64,000 bases of DNA, taken from positions 13,764,001 to 13,828,000 of the forward strand of contig NW_027331831.1 of NCBI RefSeq assembly GCF_033568475.1, written 5' to 3'. Positions 1 through 13,800 of the stretch are shown piece by piece. Below the pieces are notes generated by a model, which made no database searches, was not told the DNA's origin, and saw nothing but the letters and a program-made list of their open reading frames with translations. Source of the stretch: Henckelia pumila. Its lineage: Eukaryota > Streptophyta > Magnoliopsida > Lamiales > Gesneriaceae. The first letter of the stretch is position 1, and the number at the start of each line of letters is the position of its first letter. Both the position numbers and the translations under genes were made by a program.

Positions 1-3000
1 TAAACTTCTTCAAGCTCACCATTTAGAAAGACATTCTTGATGTCGAACTGATGTAGTGGCTAGTCGAAGTTGGCTGCCAATGAAAAAAGAATCCTGATAG
101 TGTTGAGTTTGGCAACAGGGGCAAAATTTCATTGTAGTCAATGACATAGGTTTGTGTGAACCTTTGGCAACCAATCGTGCCTTGTGTCGTTCAATTGATC
201 CATCTGCGTTGTATTTCCCTAAAAAACCCACTTTCACCTGCACCCCACCGCCTTTTTACCATGAGGCAAATCAACCAATTCCTATGTTTTTTGTTTCAAG
301 GCATGCATCTCCTCGAGCACTGGGCTTTCCACTTAGGAATAGCTAGTGCTTCTTGGATGGACCTGGGAATCATTACACTATATACACTTGAGGTAAAAAC
401 ATGAAATGAGGGGGATAATTCGATTAAGAGGCAAAATTGGAGATGGAATGTTTTGTGAGAGATCGCATGCCTTTTCCGACTGCTATAGGTATTTCAAGGT
501 CAAGAAAAGTACCTGTATGAGGATCTGCCATCGATCCAGTTTCATGGCTGCGACTTGGACCCATCTGGTCTTTATCTTCTGAGGTTTTTTTTGTCTTGTG
601 TAGACATGTTCAAATTCTGTTGTAGTGTCAATTTTCCTTTGGTTTCTAAGACAGGCTCAAAATTTGATGATTTTAATTTAGAGTTCTCCTTGTGTGAAAT
701 AGGTGGGAAAGGTGTAGTCGTATCTAATCTAATATCAAGAATTGGGGAAGCATCCCAACGAGCTTGGTCTAACTTCCCCCCCATGAAGCAAGTGGGAGTG
801 GGTCATCGAAGAATGTGACACCGCACAAAATATAGGTTTTCTTTGTGTGAGGGCAATAACGACGATAACTTTTTTAAGTTAAAGAATTACCTATAGGCTA
901 CAAAGACTATCTTGAGAGCACGAGATCAATTTACCACGATGATGAATATGAATAAAAGCAGTGCACCCAAAGGTTTCCAGTGGAAGGGATTGAGATGTGG
1001 AAAACAGGGGATGTTCTGTTTTGGGCATGGACAATGGGCTTTCAAAGTTAATGGTTCTACCTGGTAAACGATTGATGAGATAGGCGGCAGTGCGTGTGGC
1101 ATCCCTCCAAAGGTATTTAGATACATTCATGGTAAACAATGAACATAAGGGCACATGCTACTTTCAACAGGTGGCGATCTTTTCTCTCAGATACACCATT
1201 TGTTGAGGGGTATACACACAAGAACTTTGATGTATTATCCCATGACTCTCGAGGTAGTCACCGAGAATGGCATTGAAATTTTGCCATTATCAGTTAGAAT
1301 GCTTTGAATTTGGAATTCGGTTCGAATCATATTGTGAAAGGCTTGAAAGACTTGACAAGTATCAGATTTGTTAGTAATAAGCTATGTTGCATGGATACGG
1401 GTATGAGTATCGTATCAGATACGATACGGATACGGCGATACGGAAAATTTTGAAAATATAAGACACGATGCAGTTAGAATACGTTTTTTTTAAAAAAATA
1501 AATAAATATTATATATATATATATAGTATTAAAAATTAAAAATCCTAAAAACAGAAAACCGTATTTGAAGGAGGGCTGCTGGTGGCGTGCGGCGGCGAGC
1601 AGCGAACTTCAAGGATGGTGTTAGTGATGATCGACCATGAGAGAGGCAGAAAGAATGGGAACAAGAACGATGGGAGAAAGAATGGCTCATATAGGGCTTT
1701 TTTGGGCCCAAATCGTTTTAATCTATTAATTAAATAGTCCTCGTGAATTTATTATTTTTCAATTTAATCCTTAAATCTTTTAATTATTTGCAATTTAGCC
1801 CAAACGTACCCAAAAAACTTATTCCAGCCGTGTCCACGCTGTACCCTAACCGTACCCAAAAGGTATCCGACCGGTCAAACTCTAAAAAAGTCAACGACAC
1901 GGGTTTTGCCGTATTCGACACGCGTATTCGCGTGTCGTACCCGTACCCTTACCCGATACTTCAAAAAAAAAATTCTAAGGGTACCCGTGCTACATAGGTA
2001 AGAAGATAGACCCATGTAAACCGTGTGTGATTATCAATGAATGTTAAAAACATTTTTTCCATGTGGTGTGGTAACTGTTGAGGGTCCCCAAATATTGCCG
2101 TGGGTAAGGAAAAATAGACGTGAAGAGGCATAAGGTTTGGGTGAAAATGTAGTGCGAGTGTGTTCAGCCATTTGACAGTGCTCACAAGCAAGTAAACCAA
2201 GGTTTTTATTAAGAACCAAAGAAGGGAACAAATGTTTCAAATAAAAGAAACTATGATGGCCAAGCCTATAATGTCATTTTATTATTTCACTAATGCTAGG
2301 AATAGAAGTAGAATTAACACTAGACACCAGAGATTGTCCATAGTTGGACGGAGTTGTGTCAAGGTAGTAAATGGCATGATGAGTCCTAACACGGCCAATC
2401 ATCATCACCGATTGCGGATCCTGAAATTGACACGACAATGGCAAGACTTTAGCAATGCATCGACTGTCATGAGTGAGTTTACCAACCGAAATCAGATTGC
2501 ATGTAAGGGAAGGGATATATAAAACAGATTTCAGAAGGTTATCCTTAGATAGTTTAATATCGCCTATCCCGACAACCATAGTTAAAGAACCATCGACAAT
2601 CTTAACAGTAGTATGATTAGAACAACGAGAGTAAGTGGAAAAATGCTAGAGTCTCTTGTCATATGATCCGACTTCCGAGGACCCCAAGTCAGCAATCCAA
2701 GTTGTTGTAGAGTTCACACTAAGAGCTGAATGGAATATACCAGAGTTGGCTATGAACACGACCCAATACTTGGGCTGGATGAAGAGTTTAGTGAAGTGTC
2801 GTGAAGGAGTCGACAGTACTGTTCGATCTGGTCAATTTGCTCTTTTGTGAATGGGGTTGTGAGAGCCGATGGGGCTACTGGATTGGAACTGGTTTGGCTG
2901 TGATAACTTTGGCCTTCATTCTTCCTCCGTGGCTGCCAATCTGCTGGTTTTCCATGGATTTCCCAGCATTTCTCCTTTGTATGACCTGGACGATGACAGT

Positions 3001-3645
3001 GGTCACACCAAGGTTTCTTATTAGCACGATGTCCAGGTATGGGCATGTTATTTGAAGCGAGAATGGAAGCATCAGAGGCTGGTGGTGAGTAATCATCAGT
3101 GAGCATCAATTTACGTCTCATTTCTTCCCGTTGAACTTCTGCAAATGCTTCTTCAGGGCTTGGATCCCCTAACTTCATCCAAATTTCGATTTAAACCAGC
3201 CAAGAAGTCGAGCACCCTTTCTTTTTCAGCAGCCTGCCGATTTCTGACACTGCATCTGTGCATAAAGAGCTTTCATCAAGAAAGAAATCTAGTTCCTGCC
3301 ATAAGTCTTGAAGGTCTGAAAAATACTGAGTAACCGAGTTATGGCGTTGCTTCAATTCTTCCAGTTTAGAATGAATTTCAAAGATTTGTGAAGCATTGCC
3401 CAAGTTCGAATACATAGTGCGGGCAGCATCCCACGCATCCTTCGCAGTTTGGAACCACAGATAGTGGCGACTGAGGTTGGGTTCCATCGAGTTGATGAGC
3501 CAAGTGAGAACAATTGAATTCTCGGATGTCCAGATTTTAGGCAATGGTCCTAGAGTGTTTCTCCCAACGTGTTTGTGCCAGAGGAGATAGATGAAGAATT
3601 AGGGTTGGTCGACTATGAGGAGAGAACCCTTAGGCTCTTATACCA
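1..3645 (-). mobile_element. copia-1: decayed antisense Ty1/copia retrotransposon, truncated by the left window edge
   Basis: Read on the minus strand, the order is primer-binding site, gag, protease, integrase, RT, as in Ty1/copia. A tRNA-iMet-like primer-binding site lies at 3633-3645. Gag-like sequence runs 3544-2750, with a CCHC zinc knuckle (CDHC..H....C) near 3030-2960. The protease region near 2690 has D-L-G where D-S-G is expected. Pre-integrase and integrase pieces lie at 2579-1998 and 1373-891, with motifs NHTRFTWVYLL and NVSKYLWRDA. The start of RT (HKARLVAKG) is near 170-100. Frames are broken throughout, so this is a dead copy. The 3' LTR would lie left of the window. A DNA element at 1382-1997 splits the integrase. 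Family assignment is firm and subfamily is not attempted. Confidence 0.9.
1382..1997. mobile_element. hAT-like non-autonomous TIR element inside copia-1 integrase
   Basis: The left end begins CTATGTTGCATGGATAC. The right end, reverse complemented, begins CTATGTAGCACGGGTAC (14 of 17 match). The flanks are gtaataag (1374-1381) and gtaagaag (1998-2005), a 7/8 match and so a probable 8-bp target duplication. Removing the element plus one duplication makes the antisense integrase reading frame continuous, which supports both ends. The interior has stretches of the gatacgg/gtaccc type near the ends and no transposase. An 8-bp duplication suggests the hAT superfamily; that is inference. Confidence 0.7.
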
Positions 3646-3855
3646 TATAAAATAATATTGAGAGGAAATAATTCTGATTGTATTTCTTCATAATAGTACA
3701 ACTCTTTAAATAACCCTGCTCACAACAAATTCCCTTCAATCAAGGGATAATCAAATTATATCCTACCAAAAATAAAATATTCAAATCTACAAGATTGATA
3801 ACAAATATTCACAATTATCACTAATATTATCTAAATCTACATACAATCCTACATG
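3646..3855 (-). repeat. probable 5' LTR of copia-1
   Basis: This AT-rich stretch directly abuts the primer-binding site at 3633-3645, so it should be the upstream LTR of the antisense element. Candidate LTR starts on the minus strand (TGTTATC at 3803, or TGTAGG further right) cannot be chosen between, because the partner LTR is outside the window. Confidence 0.5.
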
Positions 3856-4885
3856 AATATCTGCAGCATTTTCCGCATCACGAGCCGTTTGGTTCACTCC
3901 AAATAGCCTGGTGATCATCCTAATTGTTCTAGATGTTATGCGATGTGTTCTTTTGATGAGTTGTGGTATATTATGGTCTGAAGGCATTGTCTCATTGTGG
4001 TCGCATATTACCTAGATCTTCAAGGGAAAAATTTCTGATCCCATTAGTGATTAGCGGTGAAGTATGTCAAACTACAAATTCATAATTTCCCCATGTCAAA
4101 CTACAAATTCATAATTTCCCCATATTGAATGTTCCACTTCAAAATCCGTCTATTGCATCATTGCTTTACTACATCGTGTTTTTATTTGCTTGACTGGAGT
4201 CATTTTGTCAGAACTTCGCGTTCAATTTTTGTTTCACCTGCAGAAGAAAAAGGATCCATATAATCTATGGTGCTTGTGTTGGAATATATGCCCAATCTGT
4301 ATCAGCAGGTGTCATATATTGCTCTCTGTTTTATCAGCAATTGTAATCGCTGTAGTTACTGAATTTTCTTAGTAAGATTTTTGAAATCAACAGTCATATG
4401 GCTTCAAGTATCTATGAGGTGACAAGTAAGCTGTGTAAATAGTACAAGATTCTCAATATTGCCAAACTACGGTAATCCTTGTGACATGGCCACGAGGAGA
4501 ATATAAAGATTCATCTTTTTTTTTGCTTGTTGTGTTTTAGCATAGCAGCAGTGCCAGCAACTATGGCGCGTGTGCCCACTTTTTTGACTTCTGCATGTAC
4601 TGTAAATAAAATGGAATATAGCAAGCACAAAGCTGGTTGTAGGGATGAATAACAAAAACATGTTTGGAAAGATAGTTGGGTTTAAATGCCTGGTTTTCAC
4701 AGTGAGGTTTCTTATGCATTCTAGTGAAAGAAGTTTGATTTGTATGTGTTTGATTAATTTTTTCTTACTATTAAAATGCAAAAACAATGTATAAATGATT
4801 GATTTTTGTCTTTTACTACTTTAATTTATCGCACTTTAATTATACTTGCTTAACCCTGCCATTGATTTTAGAATTTCAATTGCAG
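3856..4885. other. non-coding stretch, probably intron upstream of the first visible MED23 exon
   Basis: I see no convincing exon here. A 30-bp direct duplication lies at about 4063-4122 (two copies ending in ataatttcccc). The rest is AT-rich with an acceptor-like tract leading to ttgcag at 4880-4885. Earlier MED23 exons could be hidden, but none was recognised. Confidence 0.4.
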
Positions 4886-7800
4886 CTTCTGGCCCAGAGG
4901 AATCAAACCTCGTTTAGCAAACCTGCTGCTTCTATTTTGGTGTTTGAACTTCTGAACTACCGGTTGCTATCAGTCTACAGGTGAAGTAGTGTTTTATTTG
5001 TCAGAAGAGTTTTTTTGGTTCATCTAGCTTATACAATATACACTACTGGAGATCAAGAGAGTTGGTATGCAACTAAGACATGCTGTAGTTCATGTTGAAA
5101 ATGTATCCTAGTGTTTTTCTGCTGAAAAATGCACTCTTGGTGTTCAACAAGAACATGGGGAACATGCTTACGAGAATCGATCTGAAATTCAATGTCTCTT
5201 CCTCATTTTGCCTTGTTCATTTGAATATGATACGAGTCATGACATTGTGTCCTTTGTTCCACATTCTCTCACGGTCTTGAGTTTTGGATCTTGTTATGGG
5301 ACCAAGGATTGGAAAAATCCTCAAAATTGGAGGTGGTTCTTTTTCTTGTTAGATTTTCTCCCATTTCAACCTGTGGCCTCAAAGGTTGGATTTGGGCCGA
5401 GAATCTTTCACTATTTCAGCAATATCTATTGAGGAAATTTTTCATACTTTTTTATTTTCATCTCAACTGCTTGTAGATTCAAAATCTACTCGATACCAAC
5501 TAATAAGGATAAAATCAAATTCGAAGATAACTATTTTTATTCTCCCCATGTTTATATGTCACATGAGATATTACAAGAGTCCTAAGAATGAAGTGAGATA
5601 TTATACCTTGATTTCCTTGTTTTTGAATCTACCATATATGAAGCGTTGGTAAACAATGATAATGCAACACTAATTTGATAGCTTTTAGTTGAATTGCGAT
5701 AGTACTAGTATTTTAGTGTGTTAGGATTCTTCTTATTTTGATTTTATTAGGATTAGGGATCTTGGTATTCTGCTTGGTATAAAACTAGAATTAGTACACT
5801 GTAAAAGTTTTTAACTTTCATTCAAACATTCTATTAAGAAGTAATAATATTCTAATTCATACTATTATTTTCTCTCATTTGAGTTTTTAGTCGTTTTGTT
5901 TTTTACGGTCGCTGATGCAGTGACAAGGAAAAAGATTTAATTGATATTCTGAATGATGATAATTACAATCGGTCAATGCATCTATATATATATTCACACA
6001 CACACATGTAGACTCCTACTTAGTTAGACTCTTATCTTATTTTTCACTCTTATCACAACTTAAATAAAATCCTATTCTACTCAAACTATTCAACATTCAC
6101 CCTAGAGTTGGGTTGTACAAATTACACATTCCTAGCTTATCCACAAACTTTTCTAACATATTTTTGAATTACCCTTTTGTCAAAATGTAAGTTGTTTGCT
6201 CCATTGTTGTCAAATGGATGACACAAATTGTCCCTTCATCGATCATATCTTTGATAAAATGCCAATTCACTTCAACATGTTTAGTTCGATCACGATGTAT
6301 CAAGTTATGAGATATATGCTCGTGTGTTAATTTGTGTCCCACATCGGTTGGATAAATAACATGGGAGTTTTTTATATAGGTAATGACAACCCTCACCCTT
6401 TGACCTAGCTTTTGGGGTGAGTTAGACACAAGTCTCATTTCTTAACATGGTATTAGAGCCCAAACCTGTCATATGTGTTGACGTCCCATAGTTGGGTCAC
6501 CCGTCTCCACGCTCCAATCGTTTCATTCTTGGGCGTAAGAGGGGTGTGTTGGTGTCTTAGTTTGAGTCCCACATCGGTAGGCTAAATATCCTGGGAGCCC
6601 TTAATATAGACAAGGGCAACCCTCACCCCTTGAGCTAGCTTTTGGGATGTGTTAGGTTCAAGTCTCATTTCTTATCATGGTATCAGAGTCCAGGCCCGCT
6701 GTATGTGTTGACGTACCATAATTGGGTCACCCGTCTCATAGTTGGGTCACCCGTTAATGTTTCCACGCTCCAGTCGTTTCATTCTTTGTCGTGCGAGGGG
6801 TGTAATAGCCTGAGAGTTTAATATATAGACAAAAGCAAACCTCCTCTCTTGAGCTAGCTTTTGGGGTGAGTTAGGTCCAATTCTCATTTCTTAACATGGT
6901 ATCAGAGCCCAAACCCACCCTACGTGTTGACTGACCATATAATTGGGTCACCCGTCCCATAGTTTGGCCACCCGTTAATGTCTCAACGCTCCAGTCGTTT
7001 TATTTCTGGGCGTGAGAAAGGTGTGTTGGTGTATTAGTTTGTCCCACATCGGTTGGGTAAATATTCCGAAAGCCTTTAATATAGACAAGGACAACTCTCA
7101 CCCCTTCAGCTAGCTTTTCAGGTTGAGTTAGATCCAAGTCTTATGATTGCTTTATCGCCATAGAACAATTTTACGGGTGACCATATAGACATTTTCCGTT
7201 TTCCAAGAACCATCTTCAGCCACAATACCTCACATACACCATGTGCCATTGATCTCAACTTAGATTCAGCATTGCTCCTTGCTACCACTGACTGTTTTTT
7301 ACTTCTCCAGGTTTGGTTTCCGTAGACAAAAAAGAAATATTTGCTTGTGAATCTCTTCCACTGACCCAACCCAATCAGCATCAGTAAAAATCTCAATGCC
7401 TATGAGGCTATGACAAATCAATCCTTTTGAAAATAATCCTTTTCTATGTGCCACTTTCAGATATCTAAGAATACGATAAACTCCCAAATGTTCTTTTAAG
7501 GGAGCATGCATGAATTGACTTACTCGATTGACTAAAAAGCTATGTCCGGCCAGGTGTGGGAGCGGTAGATTAACATCCCCACCAGGAGTTGGTACCTTCC
7601 TCTATCAACAAAGTTTCTGCTCTTAGCTTTTCCTCACTTCACATTTGGATTTATTGGTGTATCAATAGGTCTGCAACCAAGTATTCCTGTTTCTTTCAAT
7701 AGATCTAGCAATAGGAATAGTTTTTTTTCCCCCTTCTTGTGTCTATAAAACAGAGTGTGATCCACAACTTTAGCAAATCTGTCAACCAAGCCCGAGGAGA

Positions 7801-10800
7801 CTGATTTTATCCATACGACGACTTTTTTAGTTTGCAAACCAAACTATGCTTGTCCTCTTGATCGAACAGGGGGTAATTCCATGTACACTTCTTCCTGAAG
7901 ATCTCCATTAAAAAAATACATTCTTGACACTAATTGATAATGAGGCCAATCCAAATTTACAGCCAAGGACAGCAACACCCTGACAAAGTTAATCTTGGCA
8001 ACTGGAGCGAAGGTTTCTTGATAATCAATGTTGTAGGTTTGAGTATATCCTTTCGCAACCAGCCTCGTCTTGTATCTCTCAGTCTTTCCACTTTAGTTTA
8101 TTGAAAATGTCCAACTCTAGCGAGAGTTTCTTGAGTGTGTTAAAAAAATATGTAACACTTGTATCCCCTTGTTTGAAGTTTTTGATTATGTTACGTACGT
8201 CAAACAGTTGAGAAGAATCCTCAAGATCATATTAAGATCATAATATGCCAACGTCACAGATCTCCTTCGCAGTGGAATAGAATAGAGAGGATTCTCCAAG
8301 ACTTACTTCTATGTAGTGGTGAATCAGACATGCCATGACCATGGAATTTTGAATATCCCAACTTTGGTAGTTTGGGTCATCATCACGAAGCTTGGAGGAG
8401 GAAACATCGAGAAATCCAGACTTCCTTTTTCCAGGAGTCACCATTTGTACGGATCATGACCATTGAAGGATTCTTCCATTTAATTTGAGATTTGTAAATT
8501 GAAGGGTGGAGGAATCAAAGGTAGAAGCGGCAGCTGGGGCGATGGGCTTCTCGTCGGATTTAGTCATAGAATCGGAGGGCTTGTTTTTGAAAGAACATGC
8601 CATCTTCACCATCGATTTGCTGTGTCCAGGTTATTGAAGAAACCTGGGCTCTGATAACATGAAAGTCGTTGATATGCAGCGAGAAAGAAAAAGAGTTTTT
8701 TTGATAATCTGAATCATTAATATATATATATATATAGAGTTTTGATACCACGCACCCTAGTGTGCAGAATTTTCGTGAGCGACCAGTAGGTTTTAGTGTT
8801 TCTTGGGTTTTAGTGGTCGCACACGAAAATCCTGCAAACTATGGTGCGTAATAACAAAACTATATATATATATAGGTACGTAGTACGTAGGTAGACTGAC
8901 TCCTACCTTATTTCTAACTCTGATCACAACTTAAATAAATCTGATTTTACTCAACTCTACAACATTTTTAAATACTCCTGCTGCACCAAAATTGGCATCG
9001 GAGACAGAATTTCACCTGAACCGGATGGCTGAGGATGGTTCTAGTGGGAAAAAAATCTGTCGACGATGAACAACAGATCAATAGAGTTAAACAATGGCTC
9101 GATAGAGTCGAACCAAAACTAAGAATTATCTTGAAATGCTGGTTGTCAATGTATCTGTTTACTGGTGGCATTTATATTCTCTTTATGCAATCAAATTTCA
9201 GTTGCAAATATTTTTTATTTTTTCTGTTCAAGGTACCAAGGGAAGAGCAAAAGTCTGATGTATGATATCACCAAAATGGTGGCTACATTGAAGGGCAAAC
9301 GTGGAGATCATCGTATTTTTAGGCTGGCTGAAAATTTATGCATGAATCTTATATCATCAATGAGAGAATTTTTCTTTGTGAAGAGAGATGGGAAGGTGGA
9401 AAATAGTCTTTAGATGCCATATCTTCTATAAATTGGTTTGGTACAATGACACTGAACTCCAGTCCCTCTGATGCATTCCAGGGTCCAACTGAGTTCACAG
9501 AAACTTTAAACCGGATAACAGTAATTAACCTTGCTATCATCATCAAAACTCGTGGCATTCCAGAGGTAGAGCACCTGTTATACCTCCAAACGATGTTGGA
9601 ACAGATACTGGCCACCAGTCAACATGCATGGTCAGAGAAGACCCTTCGCTATTTTCCTTCTATTTTACGTGATGCCTTGGCTGGTCGGGTAGATAAAAAG
9701 GGCTTGGCCATTCAGCTATGGCAACAGGTAATTTATGTCGTACGCTATTCTTGTTTCCCGGATATGAAAATAGGTCTTGGTAAAAAAAATAACCTTTGCT
9801 TTTCCAAATTATCTTGAACTCTTGTTCTCCTTGATTCTTGTTATAGCGAATATTTGTAATCTCGGTTCCTACAAAATATGTCCACGAAATAGTTTAATTC
9901 CCTCAAGTGCATATGAACTTCCAAATGTTACTCTGTGTTGAAGTTTTAGATCACTTGCTAGATATGGCAAACATTTTACTCCTGAATATTTTATACAGTT
10001 TTGAACACCAATACCTTGTTTTAAAATGTTGATGGCAATTGACAGGCAGAAACAACTGTGATTAACCAATGCAAACAGCTTCTTTCAACATCTGCTGATC
10101 CAAGTTATGTCATGACTTATATTAATCACAGTTTTCCTCAACACCGTCAATATCTTTGCGCTGGTGCTTGGATTCTGATGTATGGCCACCCCGAGAGCAT
10201 TAACAGTTTGCATCTTGTAAGTAACCCAATTTACGGAGATCGATATTCTTTCATCAATTTTATAGGGAAAGGAGTTTAATAATTATGTAATTGCATGTTC
10301 CGTATAATGTCTCTACATCTCTCTCATTCATTTGGTTGAGTTCACTTGTGTGTCCCTTGATGTATAGGGTCGTGTCTTGAGGGAGTTTTCGCCTGAAGAA
10401 GTGACTGCTAACATATACACAATGGTGGATGTTCTACTGCATCATTTTAGCTTGGAACTGCAGCGTGGACGTTCCTTGCAGGTTTATTCTCCTTGAGTTT
10501 CCATATCTTGTATTTCATTTTTTTCTCCTATATTTTAGATAGTGGGGCTTTAAAGAATTGGTCAGCACACTGATGTGGTAACCCTAATTCTTCAAAAATT
10601 CTGTTGGAAATTGAGATAATTAAATTGATCTTCTAAATATTTAGATTGATAACATGTATCTTTGATTAGCATAGATTAAGGGATAATATTATAGTGATAT
10701 TATTTCCTAAAATTCTTCCTTGTAAAATGTAAAAGTGTATAAATAGCTGTGTAAACTGTTGAGAAATCATATATTAGAATTTTACCATTTCTTCTCACAT

Positions 10801-13800
10801 GGTATCAAAGCCGACCAGATTAAAAAAAAAAAAAAAAAATCAATTTCCCCGGTCGTTTATTCCAATCTTCTCCGGCTGCATGTTTATCACAAACCCTAGG
10901 TGATATTTGGGCCCAAACTTCCGGCCCACTTCATCCCAAAGTCTGTGCGATCTCTGGGAACAAACTTCCAGCCCATTTCATCGCTGCTTTACGCGAGTTA
11001 TCGAGTTCCTTTCTTCCTCAACCGTCTTTTTTTTTCTTCCTATTAATGATGTCGAACTCTGAAGATTCAAAAAAGTCAACCCAATCCCAAGATGTGTACT
11101 CTAACATGTCGATTGGAGATTTACAGAACATTCGGACAACTTATCGGCTTGATGGGAAGAACTACTTAAAGTGGTCTCAGTTTGTGCAGACCTACTTGAA
11201 AGGAAAGGGAAGAATCAATCACATTCTGGGCAAAGGACCGAAACCTGGTGAAAAAGGTTTTGAGGCATGGGATGAAGCCGATTAGATGGTTATGTCATGG
11301 CTGTGGGATTCAATGGATCCAAAAATAAGTGACACCGTCATGTTCCTAGACTATGCCAAAGCCATATGGGACTCAATCCGGAGGATCTATTCAAAGGCTC
11401 GAGATACAGCTCACGTCTAAGAAATAAAAGTCAAGGTGGGATCAATTAAACAAGGTAACAAATCAGTAACTGAGTATGCAAACCAGTTGCAAAACTTATG
11501 GCATGAACTTGATCATTATCGAGTTATTGAGATGAAAAATTCAGAAGATGCAAGTACTCTCAGAAATTTTATTGATAAAGACAGGGTATATGATTTTTTA
11601 GCTGGATTAAATTCTGAATTTGATTAAGTCAGAGTTCAAATCTTTGGAAAGGATGAAGTCCCTTTGCTGGAGGAAACAATCTCCTTAATACAAGCCGAGG
11701 AGAGTCGAAGGAGTGATGCTGGAAAATCAACATTTGGATAGATCAGCAATGGTAGCAGCAAATTCAGAACTTTCACGTTCAGTTCAACGAAATGGAAAGG
11801 AGGGGCAGCCAAAAGCTATGTCACGTGACAACAAGAAGGATCTTTGGTGCTCTTATTGCAAGAAGAGTAGACATACAATAGATAATTGTTGGAAACTCCA
11901 TGGCAGACCACAGGAGTGGAACCCGCGAGGAGGACAACCGAGAAATCCTGCATATGCACATCTCGGTCAGTCAAGTCTGGAAAGTAATTCAAAACAGAAC
12001 GACCATAAAGATGAGATTGAAAAGCTCAAGGTCATGATCACGTCTCTCGAGAAATCTGGTGGAGAAAAATCTGAAGATTGCTACCGAGCACTTTCAGGTA
12101 AGTATCCAATTTCTTTAGGGATAAACGTCTCAGATAAAGCTATTAGAAATTAATGGGTTATAGACTCGGGAGCTACTGACCATATGGCCCACTTCCCACA
12201 CAAGTTTACGACCTATACACCATGTCCTAGTAGTCAGAAAATAACTATGGCTGATGGATCCTTCACTACTGTTGCTGGAATAGGTGATATACACATTAGT
12301 GAATTACTTACCTTAAAAAATGTACTTCATGTGCCAAAGTTATCCACGAACCTAATATCCATTAAAAAACTCACAACTGATATGAACTGTAATGTCCTAT
12401 TTTATCCTTCATTATGTGTTTTTCAGGACCAGGGTTCGGGGAGGAAGATTGGGCTGGCTAAGGCGGCCATTGGGCTTTATCTTCTCGAGGAAACCAGCAC
12501 CAATAAACCCCATTCATCCTTTCTCTCTTCATTCCCCAATAATCTGTGGCTTCAACATTTTAGGCTAGGGCATCCATCATTTGGGATTTTAAAAGTTATG
12601 TTTCCATCTTTGTTCAAGGGATTAGAAAATAAACATCTTCATTGTGATGTGTGTGAGTTTGCAAAACACAAGCGTGTATCTTTTCCAATCAGCAATAAAA
12701 GAAGTTCTACTCCTTTTCATTTAATTCACAGTGATATTTGGGGACCTTCCAATATGTTGAATGTGTCTGGTTCTCGTTGGTTTGTTTTGTTTGTTGATGA
12801 TTGCACTAGGATTTCATGGGTCTTTCTTCTCAAATCCAAGACAGAAATAAGTGGTGTATTTCAAAATTTTCACAACATGATTCAGAATCAGTTTGGGGTG
12901 AAAATAAAAAAATTTAGGTCGGATAATGCGAGAGATTATTTCAACCAGACATTATCCCCATATCTTGAGACAGAAGGGATCATCCATGAGTCTTCCTGCG
13001 TTAATACTCCACAACAAAATGGAGTGGCTGAACGCAAAAATGGTCACGTACTAGCTACCACTCGAGCGCTTCTCTTTCATCAGAATGTTCCTAAAATTTA
13101 TTGGGGGGAAGGAGTTCTCACAGCCGCGTATATCATTTAATCGTTTGCCCTCCAAAATCTTGGGATTCAAATCACCATTGGAGATTCTCTCTCAATTTTA
13201 TCCTGACCTGCAAACAGCAAATAATCTCATCCCACGAGTCTTTGGATGTACTGCATTTGTTCACATTCATAGCCAAAACAGGGGGAAACTTGATCCTAGA
13301 GCTGTTAAGTGTGTTTTTGTGGGATACTCATCAATCAAGAAGGGTTACAAGTGTTATCATCCGTCTACCAAACGATTCTTTGTATCTATTGATGTCACCT
13401 TTGATGAGCAAACTCCATATTTCAGCCAACCTCATTCACAAGGGGAACACATATCCTCTCTGAATGACCAAGATAGGGATGCTAGATCGCTTGAAAGATA
13501 CAAAGCCAGGCTAGTTGCTAAAGGATATACACAGACGTATGGGGTGGATTACCAAGAGACGTTTGCACCTGTTGCCGAGATGAATACAGTTAGAATTTTG
13601 CTATCTCTAGCTGCCCATTTTAACTGGAGCTTGGAGCAATTTGATGTCAAGAATGCTTTCCTTCATGGCACCTTGGAGGAAGAAATTTACATGGAAATCC
13701 CACCAGGATTCAAAGAGAGTTCCAAAAACAGTAAGGTGTGCAAACTGAAAAAGGCTTTATACGGTCTCAAGCAATCACCAAGGGCATGGTTTGGAAGATT

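Larger units (their letters stand above)
5904..8964 (-). mobile_element. copia-2: internally deleted antisense Ty1/copia element in a MED23 intron
   Basis: Two related LTRs (5904-6095 and 8660-8964) flank the element, and both junctions have a run of five t that could be the target duplication. The primer-binding site lies beside the right LTR at 8647-8659 (antisense of TGTTATCAGAGCC). Minus-strand coding remnants are gag (8444-8238), RT C-terminal and linker pieces (about 8100-7634), and RNase H (7511-7118 and 6300-6169; motifs FTDADW and DRTKHVEV). Protease, integrase and most of RT are missing. A TRIM chain interrupts RNase H and a hairpin MITE sits in the right LTR. The LTRs are visibly diverged, so this is an older insertion than copia-3 and copia-4. 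Confidence 0.85.

Noticed and set aside
3787..3987. 66-codon open frame on -
   Set aside because: It overlaps the presumed copia-1 LTR and has no retroelement or host domain.
6323..7142. Simple tandem repeat or satellite
   Set aside because: The units contain primer-binding sites at the same place after each of the first three LTRs, which fits a TRIM chain better.
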